From Bacteroidales bacterium (GTDB lineage Bacteria > Bacteroidota > Bacteroidia > Bacteroidales > UBA12077): a DNA stretch of 33,610 nucleotides. Below, in pieces: positions 24,683 to 33,439 of this stretch (position 1 is the first letter of the stretch; each line of letters opens with the position of its first letter). A model generated the notes under the pieces. That model was not told where the DNA came from and did not search any database. It was given only the letters and a program-made list of their open reading frames with translations. The stretch is taken from NCBI GenBank assembly GCA_013138975.1, contig WTBR01000172.1:1-33610 (forward strand), read 5' to 3'. The position numbers and the translations under genes were made by a program.

Positions 24683-25942
24683 ATGCAATTTCAATCATTA
24701 AATATAATTGACCCTATTTTAAAAGCAATAGACGAAGAAGGGTATACAATTCCAACACCAATACAGGAACAATCAATTCCAATTATTTTACAAGGAACTG
24801 ATTTGTTAGGATGTGCGCAAACAGGAACAGGAAAAACAGCGGCATTTGCAATTCCAATTCTGCAATTATTAAGTAGGAATACAACATACGTTAAGAAAAG
24901 AAAAATAAGAAGTTTGATCGTTACTCCAACACGAGAGCTAGCCATTCAAATTGGAGAAAGTTTTAAAGCCTATGGCAGACATACAAAAATAAATAGCACA
25001 GTAATTTTTGGAGGTGTAAATCAAAATAAACAAACATCCTCATTGCAAGGTGGAGTTGATGTTGTGATTGCAACGCCGGGTCGCCTTTTAGATCTTATGA
25101 GCCAGGGATTTATAAGCTTAAGTGATGTCGAGTTATTTGTATTGGATGAGGCTGATCGTATGTTGGATATGGGTTTCATTCATGATGTAAAAAAGTTATT
25201 GGTGGCATTACCAAAACGAAGGCAATCGCTTTTCTTTTCGGCAACCATGCCTCCACAAATAGTTAAACTGGCGAGTACCATATTATTTAAACCAAAAGAA
25301 GTATCGGTAACGCCCGTTTCTGCAACAGTAGATTTAATAAAACAATCAGTATATTTTACCGATAAAGGAAAAAAGAATGCCTTATTAGTAGATGTCTTAA
25401 AGGATAAAAACATTAAAACAGCTTTGGTTTTTACTCGTACTAAATATGGCGCCGACAAGGTTGCCAGAGTTATATCAAAGCAAAATATTAAAGCAGAAGC
25501 AATCCATGGCGACAAATCACAAAATGCACGACAGCGCGCTTTAACTAATTTTAAAGCACAAACCATTCGTGTGCTCGTAGCAACAGATATTGCAGCACGG
25601 GGTATCGATGTGGATGATCTTGGATGTGTAATAAACTATGAAATACCGAATATTCCTGAAACATATGTTCATCGTATTGGAAGAACAGGTAGAGCAGGAG
25701 CAAAAGGAATCGCCTTATCTTTCTGTGATGCATCTGAGAAAGAATATTTGAAAGATATTGAGAAATTGATTTCTAAATCGATACCTGTAATTGAAGATCA
25801 TGACTTTCCTTTGGAGGATCATAATCCTGAGCCAAAACCAAAGCAGCAACGAGGAGGAAATAAACAAGGGCACGCAAGACCTAAGCCAACAGGAAATAAT
25901 AATCAGAAAAAATGGTATGGTAAACCGAAAACGAATAGGTAA
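24683..25942 (+). CDS. rhlE: DEAD-box RNA helicase, RhlE type
   Basis: A 419-residue ATP-dependent RNA helicase. The Q motif region is YTIPTPIQEQSIP, motif I is AQTGTGKT (45-52), Ia is PTRELA, motif II is DEAD, and motif III is SAT. In the second RecA-like domain are VFTRTKYGADKVA, DIAARGIDV and HRIGRTGRAG. A basic Gly/Lys/Asn-rich tail (QQRGGNKQGHARPKPTGNNN) probably binds RNA. The LxxxGxxxPTPIQ start and overall length fit RhlE, which acts in ribosome assembly and RNA decay. It is a single-gene unit with its own promoter. Confidence 0.9.
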   Translation: MQFQSLNIIDPILKAIDEEGYTIPTPIQEQSIPIILQGTDLLGCAQTGTGKTAAFAIPILQLLSRNTTYVKKRKIRSLIVTPTRELAIQIGESFKAYGRHTKINSTVIFGGVNQNKQTSSLQGGVDVVIATPGRLLDLMSQGFISLSDVELFVLDEADRMLDMGFIHDVKKLLVALPKRRQSLFFSATMPPQIVKLASTILFKPKEVSVTPVSATVDLIKQSVYFTDKGKKNALLVDVLKDKNIKTALVFTRTKYGADKVARVISKQNIKAEAIHGDKSQNARQRALTNFKAQTIRVLVATDIAARGIDVDDLGCVINYEIPNIPETYVHRIGRTGRAGAKGIALSFCDASEKEYLKDIEKLISKSIPVIEDHDFPLEDHNPEPKPKQQRGGNKQGHARPKPTGNNNQKKWYGKPKTNR

Positions 25943-26090
25943 TTATAGCTTTTTACTTTATTTGAATAGGTTTCAATAGGTTTTAATTGTATGGTAAAAC
26001 AGCTATATCTGATAGATTTAGCTATACTGCCCGCATTACCTGTCCTTAATATATTGCAGGCAGTAAGACTTAGATCTATTTATTGAATAA

Positions 26091-27170
26091 TTATTCGAGT
26101 TTAGAGACAAACCTTGCCATATGGTTTCCAGAGCTATTTATAAGGTTGGTGTAGACCTGCATAATATTTTCGCTTTCAACCACAAAATCAAGATAATATT
26201 GGATCTTTTCGATGTTTGACTCTTCAATCATTACACCTACATTAAGAGCCTCTTCTTCAGAAACAGATCCTATTGCAATGAGATTATTATAAAATTCTTG
26301 GAGATCTTCATTTACAAATTCCCCCATAGCTTTGTCGGTGATGGGATTGTCAAGTATATATTTTTCGATTAGTCTGGAAATTGCATCGACATGTTTTTCT
26401 TCACTCAATGAAATATTTTCAAATATCTTTAATCCATATAAATTAAACATAACCGTATATACATCCATTGCCAATTTTTCCTGTTCAACCATAAACATCA
26501 AACTAGATATTTCTTCAGTAGAAAGGTCTTCAGCAGAAACAGTAATAATTTCTGTTGATATATTTTCTAGTTTGGAGATAAATCTTGCCAGATGTTTGTC
26601 AGAGCTATTTAAAAGATTGGTGAAGACTTGTGTAATATCTTCGCTTTCAACCACAAAATCAAGATAATATTGGATCTTTTCGATGTTTGTCTCTTCAATT
26701 ATTACACCCACATTAAGAGCCTCTTTTTGTGAAACAGATCCCATTGCAATGAGATCATTATAAAGCTCTTGGAGATCTTCATTTGCAAATTCTCCTATAG
26801 CTTTGTCAGTGATGGGATTGTCAAGTAAATATTTCTCTATTAGCCCGGATATCGCATCGACATGTTTAATTTCACTCAACGAAATATTTTCAAATATCTT
26901 TAATCCATATAAATTAAACATAAGCGTGTATATGTCCTTTGCCAACTTTTCTTGTTCAACCATAAACATCAAACTGGAAATTTCTTCAATAGAAAGACTG
27001 TCAGCAGAAAAAGTAAGAGGCTCGTCCATTTTTGAGTTTTCGGTTTCGTCTAAAATTGGACTTGTTTCGTTATTTAATACAGGTTCTTTTTCACATCCTG
27101 CAATCAAAAATATAGCGCCTATCATACATATGATAGCCAATCTAAATCGTGACATATTCAATGTTTTCAT
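26091..27170 (-). CDS. Lipoprotein with two tandem DUF2202 (ferritin-like) domains
   Basis: A 359-residue protein with a lipoprotein signal (IGAIFLIAGC, C26). Two near-identical DUF2202 units of about 155 residues follow, offset by about 471 bp. Each has the ferritin-like pattern MVEQEKLAKDIY, LSEIKHVDAISGLIEKY and IIEETNIEKIQ, with Glu and His residues suitable for metal ligands. DUF2202 proteins are poorly characterised. A metal-binding or redox role is inferred from the fold. The DNA of both units remains very similar, so the duplication is recent. It is transcribed opposite to its neighbours, in a single-gene unit, and is probably attached to the outer membrane or periplasmic face. Confidence 0.85.
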   Translation of the reverse strand: MKTLNMSRFRLAIICMIGAIFLIAGCEKEPVLNNETSPILDETENSKMDEPLTFSADSLSIEEISSLMFMVEQEKLAKDIYTLMFNLYGLKIFENISLSEIKHVDAISGLIEKYLLDNPITDKAIGEFANEDLQELYNDLIAMGSVSQKEALNVGVIIEETNIEKIQYYLDFVVESEDITQVFTNLLNSSDKHLARFISKLENISTEIITVSAEDLSTEEISSLMFMVEQEKLAMDVYTVMFNLYGLKIFENISLSEEKHVDAISRLIEKYILDNPITDKAMGEFVNEDLQEFYNNLIAIGSVSEEEALNVGVMIEESNIEKIQYYLDFVVESENIMQVYTNLINSSGNHMARFVSKLE

Positions 27171-27947
27171 AAAGCTTAATTTTTGTTAGTAATTTGGGAA
27201 ATATTTATATTTATAATGAACAGGCAAATTTTAAATAGTTGAATCGAATTAAGCATTGAAACATCAAGTTTGGCAGAAAAGGAAGAATTTCCTTTTTTAC
27301 TTAATGATGTGCAAGCTAAAAACGGAATATTAATTAAATATATTATCCTTCTCATATTATATAAGCACTTTATGTGACTTATTTCCAAGACGAAAAAATA
27401 TTATGAATGGTTGTAATGAACAGTAATAAATTCAGTTGAAGATTAATTGTGAAATTTTGAATTTTAATAAAGATCAGAAAACAACAAAATTAAATAAGTG
27501 AGACTATGATTTTAGGAACGATAGTGAACTGAAATCATATAGTCGAACTGATCACGAGCAGACTCCACTGGGCTTGTCGAAGTGTAGTCGAGGGATCTAT
27601 TTGGTCTTATTATTCGCTTTGCTCATGAGAAGTCCTTCGCCCTTTAGGGCGATTTAAGAATAATTCCTTAGCTGATAAACGTTCTGCATGCGTCGGGATA
27701 GTTCATTAGAATTCAATTTGCAATTTTAAATAAAAAATGATGAATCAGCATTTTGCCTATATGCGATAAAAACAATTAATTTTTGAGGCCAAAAGCAAAT
27801 TAAAATTAATTCACTATCTTCCGTTTTTAATTGTAGTTTCAGAAACGAATTCCAAAATACTACAATTCAGCATGTTAGTTGTAGGCAAACTAAAAAGTGG
27901 CTCTTGCAAATTTGCTATATCGAAATTTTATATAAAAAATAAACCTT
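27171..27947. other. 777-bp intergenic region with hairpins and repeat fragments
   Basis: No supported gene. It holds a CTTGTCGAAG-type repeat core near 27571-27583 and a perfect short hairpin TCGCCCTTTAGGGCGA (27637-27652). A 9-bp inverted pair, AATTGTAGT (27829-27837) and ACTACAATT (27859-27867), lies about 80 bp before the GTG start of the radical SAM/B12 gene and could be a control site. Confidence 0.5.
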
Positions 27948-30122
27948 GTGAAAGATATTCTCCTAATAACTCCTCCTTTTACACAATTAAATACGCCTTA
28001 TCCTGCAACGGCCTATCTAAAAGGCTTTCTAAATACAAAGAACATAAGTTCATTTCAAATGGATTTGGGGATTGAAGTTATCCTTGAACTTTTATCGAAG
28101 AATGGACTTCAGGATTTGTTTGATTTTGCTTTTCAAAACAACAAAATATCATCTAAAAATTCTCAAAGAATATTTTCTCTCAAAGATCATTATATAAAAA
28201 CAATCGATGAAGTTGTAGCATTCTTGCAAGGAAAAAATCAAAAAATGGCTCGACAGATTTGTACTGATTCTTTCCTTCCAAAAGCATCAAGATTTACACA
28301 GCTAAAGGATATGGATTGGACTTTGAAAGAAATGAGTATCCAAGACAAAGCAAAATATCTTGGAACTTTATACCTTGAAGATCTATCAGATTTTATAACA
28401 GAATGTATTGACGAGCATTTTGGCTTTAGTCGATATGCAGAAAGATTAGGTAGGAGCGCAAATAGCTTTAACGAGTTACATGAATATTTGCAAAGTGAAA
28501 CGACCTATATTGATAAGATTACACTGGAAATACTTGATAAGAGATTGAAAAATGCACCAACAAAATTGGTTTGTATGTCGGTACCTTTTCCCGGTAATTT
28601 ATATAGTGCCTTTCGTTGTGCTCAATTTATAAAAAAGAACTATCCTGAGATAAAACTTTCTATGGGTGGTGGATTTCCTACCACAGAATTGCGTTCAGTT
28701 TCTGACTCAAGGGTTTTTGAATATTTCGATTACATTACACTTGACGATGGTGAATTGCCAATAGAATTAATACTAACAGAAGTATTAGAAAAAAAGCAAC
28801 ATAATTTAAAAAGAACTTTTCAATGTAAAAATGGGAAAGTAATTTATAACAATTCTTCAGCCAGAGACGATTACAAACAAGCAGATTTAGGAACTCCCGA
28901 TTATTCAGACTTACTGCTCGATAAGTACATCTCGCTTATTGAAATTGCTAACCCAATGCACAGTTTGTGGAGCGATGGCCGATGGAATAAACTTACAATG
29001 GCACATGGTTGTTATTGGGGAAAATGTGCATTTTGTGATGTATCATTAAGTTATATAAAAGATTATGATGCAATAGATGCAAAAATATTGGTAGATAGAA
29101 TAGAAAAAATTATCGATCAAAATGGCAAAAGAGGTTTTCATTTTGTAGATGAGGCGGCACCACCTGCATTAATGAAAAATCTAGCAATTGAAATTATCAA
29201 AAGAAAATTAAATATTACTTGGTGGACAAATATCCGGTTCGAAAAAAGTTTTACCAAAGATCTGTGTACATTATTAAAAGCTTCGGGCTGCATTGCCGTT
29301 TCCGGAGGATTAGAAGTTGCCTCTGATCGATTATTGAAATTAATAAACAAAGGAGTAACAGTAGAACAAGTAGCTAAGGTTACTGCTAATTTAACCAATG
29401 CAGGAATAATGGTTCATTCATATTTAATGTATGGATTTCCCGGTCAAACGGTACAAGAAACAGTCGATAGCCTCGAAATGGTACGTCAAATGTTTGAGCT
29501 TGAAATAATACAATCGGGTTTTTGGCATCAATTTGCACTTACAGCGCATAGTGCTGTTGGATTAAATCCCGAGAAATATGGAATAGTTCCTGAATTAAAA
29601 GAAATCACTTTTGCTAATAATGATATTCAGTTCAACGATAAAACAGGAATTAATCACGAAGAATTTAGCTTTGGATTAAAAAAATCACTTTTTAACTTTA
29701 TGCATGGCATTGGATTTGAAATCCCTGTGCATGATTGGTTCGATTTTGATGTTCCAAAAACAAAAATTAAGAAAGATTTTATCGAAAAATCCTTAATTAC
29801 TGAGGAAAGTTTTTTTACAAAACCTACAGCTAAAGTTATTTGGTTAGGCAAAAAGCCTTTAGTATCAAATATTAAGAAAAAGGGCAGAGAAAAAATAAAA
29901 ATGAGTTTTAATGACAGTTCAGTTGGTTTCGAAATCACTTTAGACAAAGAAAAAGGAGAGTGGCTTTTAAATATTTTGAAGAAACTTTCAATTTATGAAA
30001 AAAAACAACTCACTTTTGCTGATCTTAAAACAGATTTTGAAAATTACTTTGACAATTTTGAATTGTTCTGGTACTCAAAGCCAATTAATTTATTAAGGGA
30101 TCATGGTTTGTTAGTATTGTAG
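27948..30122 (+). CDS. Radical SAM protein with N-terminal B12-binding-like domain
   Basis: A 724-residue protein. GTG 27948 is the only sensible start: an in-frame TAA lies four codons earlier and the family-like opening KDILLITPPFTQLNTPYP begins at once. Residues 1 to about 280 resemble the cobalamin-binding Rossmann domain of B12-dependent radical SAM enzymes (KLVCMSVPFPGN, LSMGGGFPTTELR, LDDGELP). The radical SAM centre is C355, C360 and C363 in GCYWGKCAFCD, again with CX4CX2C spacing. Later motifs are FVDEAAPP, GGLEVASDRLLKLINKG and YLMYGFPGQT. A further 200-residue C-terminal extension is not recognised. The substrate is unknown. It stands alone. Confidence 0.82.
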   Translation: MKDILLITPPFTQLNTPYPATAYLKGFLNTKNISSFQMDLGIEVILELLSKNGLQDLFDFAFQNNKISSKNSQRIFSLKDHYIKTIDEVVAFLQGKNQKMARQICTDSFLPKASRFTQLKDMDWTLKEMSIQDKAKYLGTLYLEDLSDFITECIDEHFGFSRYAERLGRSANSFNELHEYLQSETTYIDKITLEILDKRLKNAPTKLVCMSVPFPGNLYSAFRCAQFIKKNYPEIKLSMGGGFPTTELRSVSDSRVFEYFDYITLDDGELPIELILTEVLEKKQHNLKRTFQCKNGKVIYNNSSARDDYKQADLGTPDYSDLLLDKYISLIEIANPMHSLWSDGRWNKLTMAHGCYWGKCAFCDVSLSYIKDYDAIDAKILVDRIEKIIDQNGKRGFHFVDEAAPPALMKNLAIEIIKRKLNITWWTNIRFEKSFTKDLCTLLKASGCIAVSGGLEVASDRLLKLINKGVTVEQVAKVTANLTNAGIMVHSYLMYGFPGQTVQETVDSLEMVRQMFELEIIQSGFWHQFALTAHSAVGLNPEKYGIVPELKEITFANNDIQFNDKTGINHEEFSFGLKKSLFNFMHGIGFEIPVHDWFDFDVPKTKIKKDFIEKSLITEESFFTKPTAKVIWLGKKPLVSNIKKKGREKIKMSFNDSSVGFEITLDKEKGEWLLNILKKLSIYEKKQLTFADLKTDFENYFDNFELFWYSKPINLLRDHGLLVL

Positions 30123-30182
30123 TGTTTTTTTCAAATATTCATATATTAATTAGCTCAATATGACCAATAATACTATATATTT

Positions 30183-30209
30183 TGTCATGCTGAGCTTGTC
30201 GAAGCATCT
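30183..30209 (+). repeat. Dispersed CTTGTCGAAG-type repeat core
   Basis: TGTCATGCTGAGCTTGTCGA and the following AGCATCT belong to the family also present at 9601-9625, 9641-9665, 10953-10974 and 10985-11008, and in part near 27571. A separate short hairpin (AAATCCG 30241-30247 with CGGATTT 30260-30266) follows. Confidence 0.7.
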
Positions 30210-30277
30210 ATAATAAAGACTATTTTGGGATTATTCTTATAAATCCGCAAAGCGTGGAACGGATTTGTTAATACTAG

Positions 30278-30354
30278 TGTCAAGCCAAGGATGCTTTTTC
30301 AATTGAAATTCTGACTCTGTCAGGTCGACCCGAAACTTAAAGCTTGGTTTGACA
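30278..30354. mobile_element. 77-bp MITE-like element, short copy
   Basis: The ends TGTCAAGCCAAGG and CTTGGTTTGACA are inverted repeats. The flanks extend the symmetry (ATACTAG on the left, TTAGTATA on the right). The interior (GGGTCGACCTGACAGAGT and GCTTTTTCAATTGAAATT) matches the 266-bp element at 10841-11106 in reverse, without its central 190-bp insert. It sits in the 386-bp gap 30123-30508. Confidence 0.75.
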
Positions 30355-30456
30355 TTAGTATACAGTGAAACTGCTGTTGTTTTTATTTCTTTTGCGTAAA
30401 AACAGGTTTGTAAATGCCTTAAAATTAAATTGAATCATTATATCTGTATACTTTAA

Positions 30457-30488
30457 TTGTTTCATATTCAATAGAAGTATTACATTTG
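30457..30488 (+). promoter_or_regulatory. Bacteroidetes-type promoter for the second helicase gene
   Basis: TTG (30457-30459), a 21-bp spacer and TACATTTG (30481-30488) fit the consensus. The -7 box ends 20 bp before ATG 30509, so the leader is short. Confidence 0.6.
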
Positions 30489-30508
30489 CAAAAAAAACAT
30501 ATTAATTG

Positions 30509-31861
30509 ATGAATACTTTCGAAGATTTAAATCTCCCAAAACAATTATATAATGCTGTTGCTGAATTAGGGTTTGAAAAACCAACGCCTATTCAGGAAGA
30601 AGCTTATTCTGTAATCCTTTCAGGAAAAGATATGGTTGGAATAGCTCAAACAGGTACGGGGAAAACGCTTGCATATCTTATTCCTATTTTAAGAGATTTA
30701 AAGTACTCGGAGCAACTTAATCCGCGTATCTTAATTTTGGTTCCAACTCGTGAATTAGTGTTACAATTGGTTGCGAATATCGAAAGCCTTACCAAGTACA
30801 TGAATGTACGACCTCTAGGAGTTTACGGAGGTACAAATATTAATACACAGAAAAAAGCAGTTGCTCAGGGATGCGATGTTCTTGTTGCAACACCGGGTCG
30901 TTTATACGATTTGGCTGTTACTGGTGTATTGCAGCTTAAAGGAATAAAAAAATTAGTGATCGATGAGGTTGACATAATGCTTGACCTGGGATTTCGTCCA
31001 CAGATTACAAATATTTTTGATCTTTTAAAAGAGCGTAGACAAAATATTATGTTGTCGGCAACAATGACCGAAGAAGTTGATGTACTTATTGATGATTTCT
31101 TTACAATTCCTACAAAAATCGCTATTGCAGTTAGTGGAACACCATTAAATAATATCGAACAATCTTCATATCAAGTTAAGAATTTTCATACTAAGATTAA
31201 TTTACTTCGTCATTTATTAGCTGATAAAGAAGAGTTTAGTAAAGTATTGGTGTTTATATCGAGTAAAAGATATGCAGACAAATTATATGAGGCCTTTGAG
31301 GAAGATTATGGCTCGGAAACATGTATTATTCATTCAAATAAATCGCAAAATTATAGAATAAGATCAATCAAGCAATTCGATGAGGGTTTAAACCGAATTC
31401 TTATTGCCACAGATGTTATGGCGCGTGGATTAGATTTAGACAAAATTTCACATGTTATTAATTTTGATACTCCAAGTTTTCCGGAAAATTATATGCATCG
31501 TATAGGAAGAACAGGTAGAGCGGAACAACAGGGAAAAACCATCTTGTTTTTTACAGAAAAAGAGGCTGAATATAAAGCAAATATTGAGAGATTAATGTCT
31601 CATAAAATTCCTGTTATTGATTTTCCGGAAGAAGTTCTGAGGTCTAGTGAATTACTAGCGGAAGAACGCCCCGTGGTTGGTGATGTCAAAAATCATAATC
31701 GAAACACTACAGAAGTAGTGCGAGGCCCGGCTTTTCACGAAAAGAAACTGGAAAACACAAAGACCAATCAGGGAGGATCATATCTGCGAAAAGCCAAGAA
31801 ATACAAAAAGTCACAAACCCGTGGTGATAAAATACAAAATATGCGAAGTAAAAAGAAATAA
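30509..31861 (+). CDS. DEAD-box-type RNA helicase with DEVD in motif II
   Basis: A 450-residue protein from ATG 30509. An in-frame TTG three bases upstream is rejected. Q motif: EKPTPIQEEAYSVIL. Motif I: AQTGTGKT (46-53). Ia: VPTRELV. Motif II: D152-E153-V154-D155 in place of DEAD. Motif III: SAT. Domain 2 motifs: VFISSKRYADKLY, DVMARGLDLD and HRIGRTGRAEQ. The C-terminus is lysine-rich (RKAKKYKKSQTRGDK). The Ala to Val change keeps both acidic residues needed for Mg-ATP, so it is probably active. It is a paralogue of the RhlE at 24683 but only distantly similar, with its own promoter. Confidence 0.87.
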   Translation: MNTFEDLNLPKQLYNAVAELGFEKPTPIQEEAYSVILSGKDMVGIAQTGTGKTLAYLIPILRDLKYSEQLNPRILILVPTRELVLQLVANIESLTKYMNVRPLGVYGGTNINTQKKAVAQGCDVLVATPGRLYDLAVTGVLQLKGIKKLVIDEVDIMLDLGFRPQITNIFDLLKERRQNIMLSATMTEEVDVLIDDFFTIPTKIAIAVSGTPLNNIEQSSYQVKNFHTKINLLRHLLADKEEFSKVLVFISSKRYADKLYEAFEEDYGSETCIIHSNKSQNYRIRSIKQFDEGLNRILIATDVMARGLDLDKISHVINFDTPSFPENYMHRIGRTGRAEQQGKTILFFTEKEAEYKANIERLMSHKIPVIDFPEEVLRSSELLAEERPVVGDVKNHNRNTTEVVRGPAFHEKKLENTKTNQGGSYLRKAKKYKKSQTRGDKIQNMRSKKK

Positions 31862-31930
31862 CTAATTTTATAATTTTCGGTAACAAATCAGTGGCAATAT
31901 TCATATTTTAAACTTTATAAAAAAGCCACA

Positions 31931-32042
31931 GATTCACAGATTATATAAAACTGAAAATATCATAAGAAATTATTTTTAACAAATCTGCCAATTATTTTTG
32001 GTCATATTACTATAATTATTATTCATTAAAAATCTGTGAATC
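31931..32042. repeat. 112-bp inverted-repeat element
   Basis: GATTCACAGATT (31931-31942) and AATCTGTGAATC (32031-32042) are perfect inverse partners at the ends. No gene is seen inside or in the rest of 31862-32319 apart from a promoter near 32215. It resembles the CACAGATT-type dispersed repeats of Bacteroidota genomes. Confidence 0.55.
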
Positions 32043-32214
32043 AGTCGAAATTATTAGTGTTAAGTAACACTGATTAGTTGCAATTTTTGTATTTAGCAAG
32101 AGCTGGCGCTTCAATAGAAATAACTATAATCCCAAAGTAACTAACAGTTAAATTCGAAATTGCGTGTATTGCTGTTTCAAAAGAATTTATTATCTTCAGA
32201 TTTTTAATCATTGT

Positions 32215-32244
32215 TTTGAATTTTTTGTAAAATAATTAGATTTG
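32215..32244 (+). promoter_or_regulatory. Bacteroidetes-type promoter for the scramblase-like gene
   Basis: TTTG (32215-32218), an 18-bp spacer and TAGATTTG (32237-32244) fit the TTTG / TAnnTTTG pattern closely. The start codon at 32320 follows 76 bp later. Confidence 0.6.
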
Positions 32245-32319
32245 GAGTCCGGATACCAATATTAAAAAAACGGGGAGCATCTGAAAATCCATAAGAGTAA
32301 GACCTAAAACAATAAAAAG

Positions 32320-32904
32320 ATGAGTTTTTTTGATTCAAACAGTTACTTTATTGATGAGAAAGTTAATTTCTTAAAATTTGAGAATTCTTACAAAGTATTT
32401 AATGATAAAGGTGATGAGATTGGTTCAGTACGCCAGAGACTTACGGCAGGACAGAAAATACTTCGATTATTAGTAAATAAAGCTTTGTTGCCTTTTAGAT
32501 TAGAAATAAGAGACTTGAATGAGGAATTACAGGCTTCAATATCAAGAGGATGGACTTTCTTTATGTCAACAATTTCCATTGACGATGCAAGTGGAACTAA
32601 CATTGGATCAATAAAACAGAAATTTAAACTGTTAAAACCTACATTTAAAATTTTTAGTAATACAGATGAACTGGTTGCAGTAATTACAGGCGATTGGAAA
32701 GCATGGAACTTTGTTATAAATGATTCTTCAGAAAAACAAATTGGAACAATAAGTAAAAAGTGGGCTGGAGCTATGCAAGAAATATTCACATCTGCAGATA
32801 AATATAATGTGAGTATAAATCCAGATTTTAATGATGAATCTAGTAAGATAGCAGTTATTTCAAGTGCTATAACTATAGACATGGTGTTGAAAGAGAGCAA
32901 ATAA
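32320..32904 (+). CDS. Phospholipid scramblase / LURP-one-related protein
   Basis: A 194-residue soluble protein with no signal peptide. Repeated short strands such as NSYKVFNDKGDEIGSVRQ, LPFRLEIRDLNEELQASISR and FVINDSSEKQIGTISKKW are typical of the tubby-like barrel shared by scramblases and LURP-one proteins. Bacterial members are poorly studied, and membrane or lipid association is an inference from the family. It has its own promoter. A small membrane-protein gene follows 122 bp downstream in the same direction. No frameshift was seen. Confidence 0.72.
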   Translation: MSFFDSNSYFIDEKVNFLKFENSYKVFNDKGDEIGSVRQRLTAGQKILRLLVNKALLPFRLEIRDLNEELQASISRGWTFFMSTISIDDASGTNIGSIKQKFKLLKPTFKIFSNTDELVAVITGDWKAWNFVINDSSEKQIGTISKKWAGAMQEIFTSADKYNVSINPDFNDESSKIAVISSAITIDMVLKESK

Positions 32905-33026
32905 GTCAGGCAAAATTTAGGTAATTTAAAAAAAGAGTATTTGATATTTGTTAAGTGATATTTTTAGTTAACATACCTTATTAAAGAATATTTAAGTGGG
33001 AAAGTATCTTTATAATATCTATTAAT

Positions 33027-33305
33027 ATGAAAAACAAAAATTGGAAGATTAAATTAGGAATATTTTTAATGATATTTTCAGGAGTCTTTTTCTTTATGTT
33101 ATTGATTTTTCCATTTATGAATTTTGACGCAAAAACCAAAATTACAATGTCAACTGTTTCACTTATAATAGGTGAAATAGTTTTCTGGTCGGGAGGATTG
33201 TTAGTAGGGAAAGAACTATTTACTAAATACAAATCATACCTAAATCCGGTAAATTGGTTTAAAAAGAAATCCAAAGAAATAGATAGTGTTGAAAATGAGG
33301 ATTAA
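33027..33305 (+). CDS. Small membrane protein, transporter-suffix-domain type
   Basis: A 92-residue protein from ATG 33027 with two hydrophobic helices (LGIFLMIFSGVFFFMLLIF and STVSLIIGEIVFWSGGLLVG). The second helix and the following GKELFTKYKSYLNPVNWFKK match the pattern of proteins annotated as transporter suffix domain. The tail is charged and cytoplasmic. The biochemical role of the family is unclear. It may modulate a partner transporter, but none is in the window. Confidence 0.72.
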   Translation: MKNKNWKIKLGIFLMIFSGVFFFMLLIFPFMNFDAKTKITMSTVSLIIGEIVFWSGGLLVGKELFTKYKSYLNPVNWFKKKSKEIDSVENED

Positions 33306-33407
33306 TTTTTTTCAATGAATTTATAAGAATGTTTAGTAAAAAATAGAAAAGTACCTTCCCATTTCGACAGAGACTACAAAAAGAAATAATTAAAATACAA
33401 AGCAGTT

Positions 33408-33431
33408 CGGCTTAGGCTATTGCCTAAGTCG
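33408..33431 (+). terminator. Hairpin after the small membrane-protein gene, possible terminator
   Basis: CGGCTTAGGC, loop TATT and GCCTAAGTCG form a 10-bp stem with one G-T type pair. GTTTATTTG follows. It lies 103 bp after the stop at 33305. It may instead belong to the intron-like sequence that starts just after it. Confidence 0.4.
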
Positions 33432-33439
33432 GTTTATTT

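Noticed and set aside
26332..27189. Two similar plus-strand frames opposite the DUF2202 gene
   Set aside because: They resemble each other only because the antisense gene is duplicated.
27176..27388. Minus-strand frame with a possible lipoprotein-like start just upstream of the DUF2202 gene
   Set aside because: An internal start (MRRIIYLINIPFLACTS) looks signal-like, but the rest has no family pattern and the frame overlaps the probable leader of the DUF2202 gene.
32388..32900. 170-residue minus-strand frame opposite the scramblase-like gene
   Set aside because: It lies wholly within a plus-strand gene that has a family pattern and its own promoter; the antisense product has no recognisable motif.
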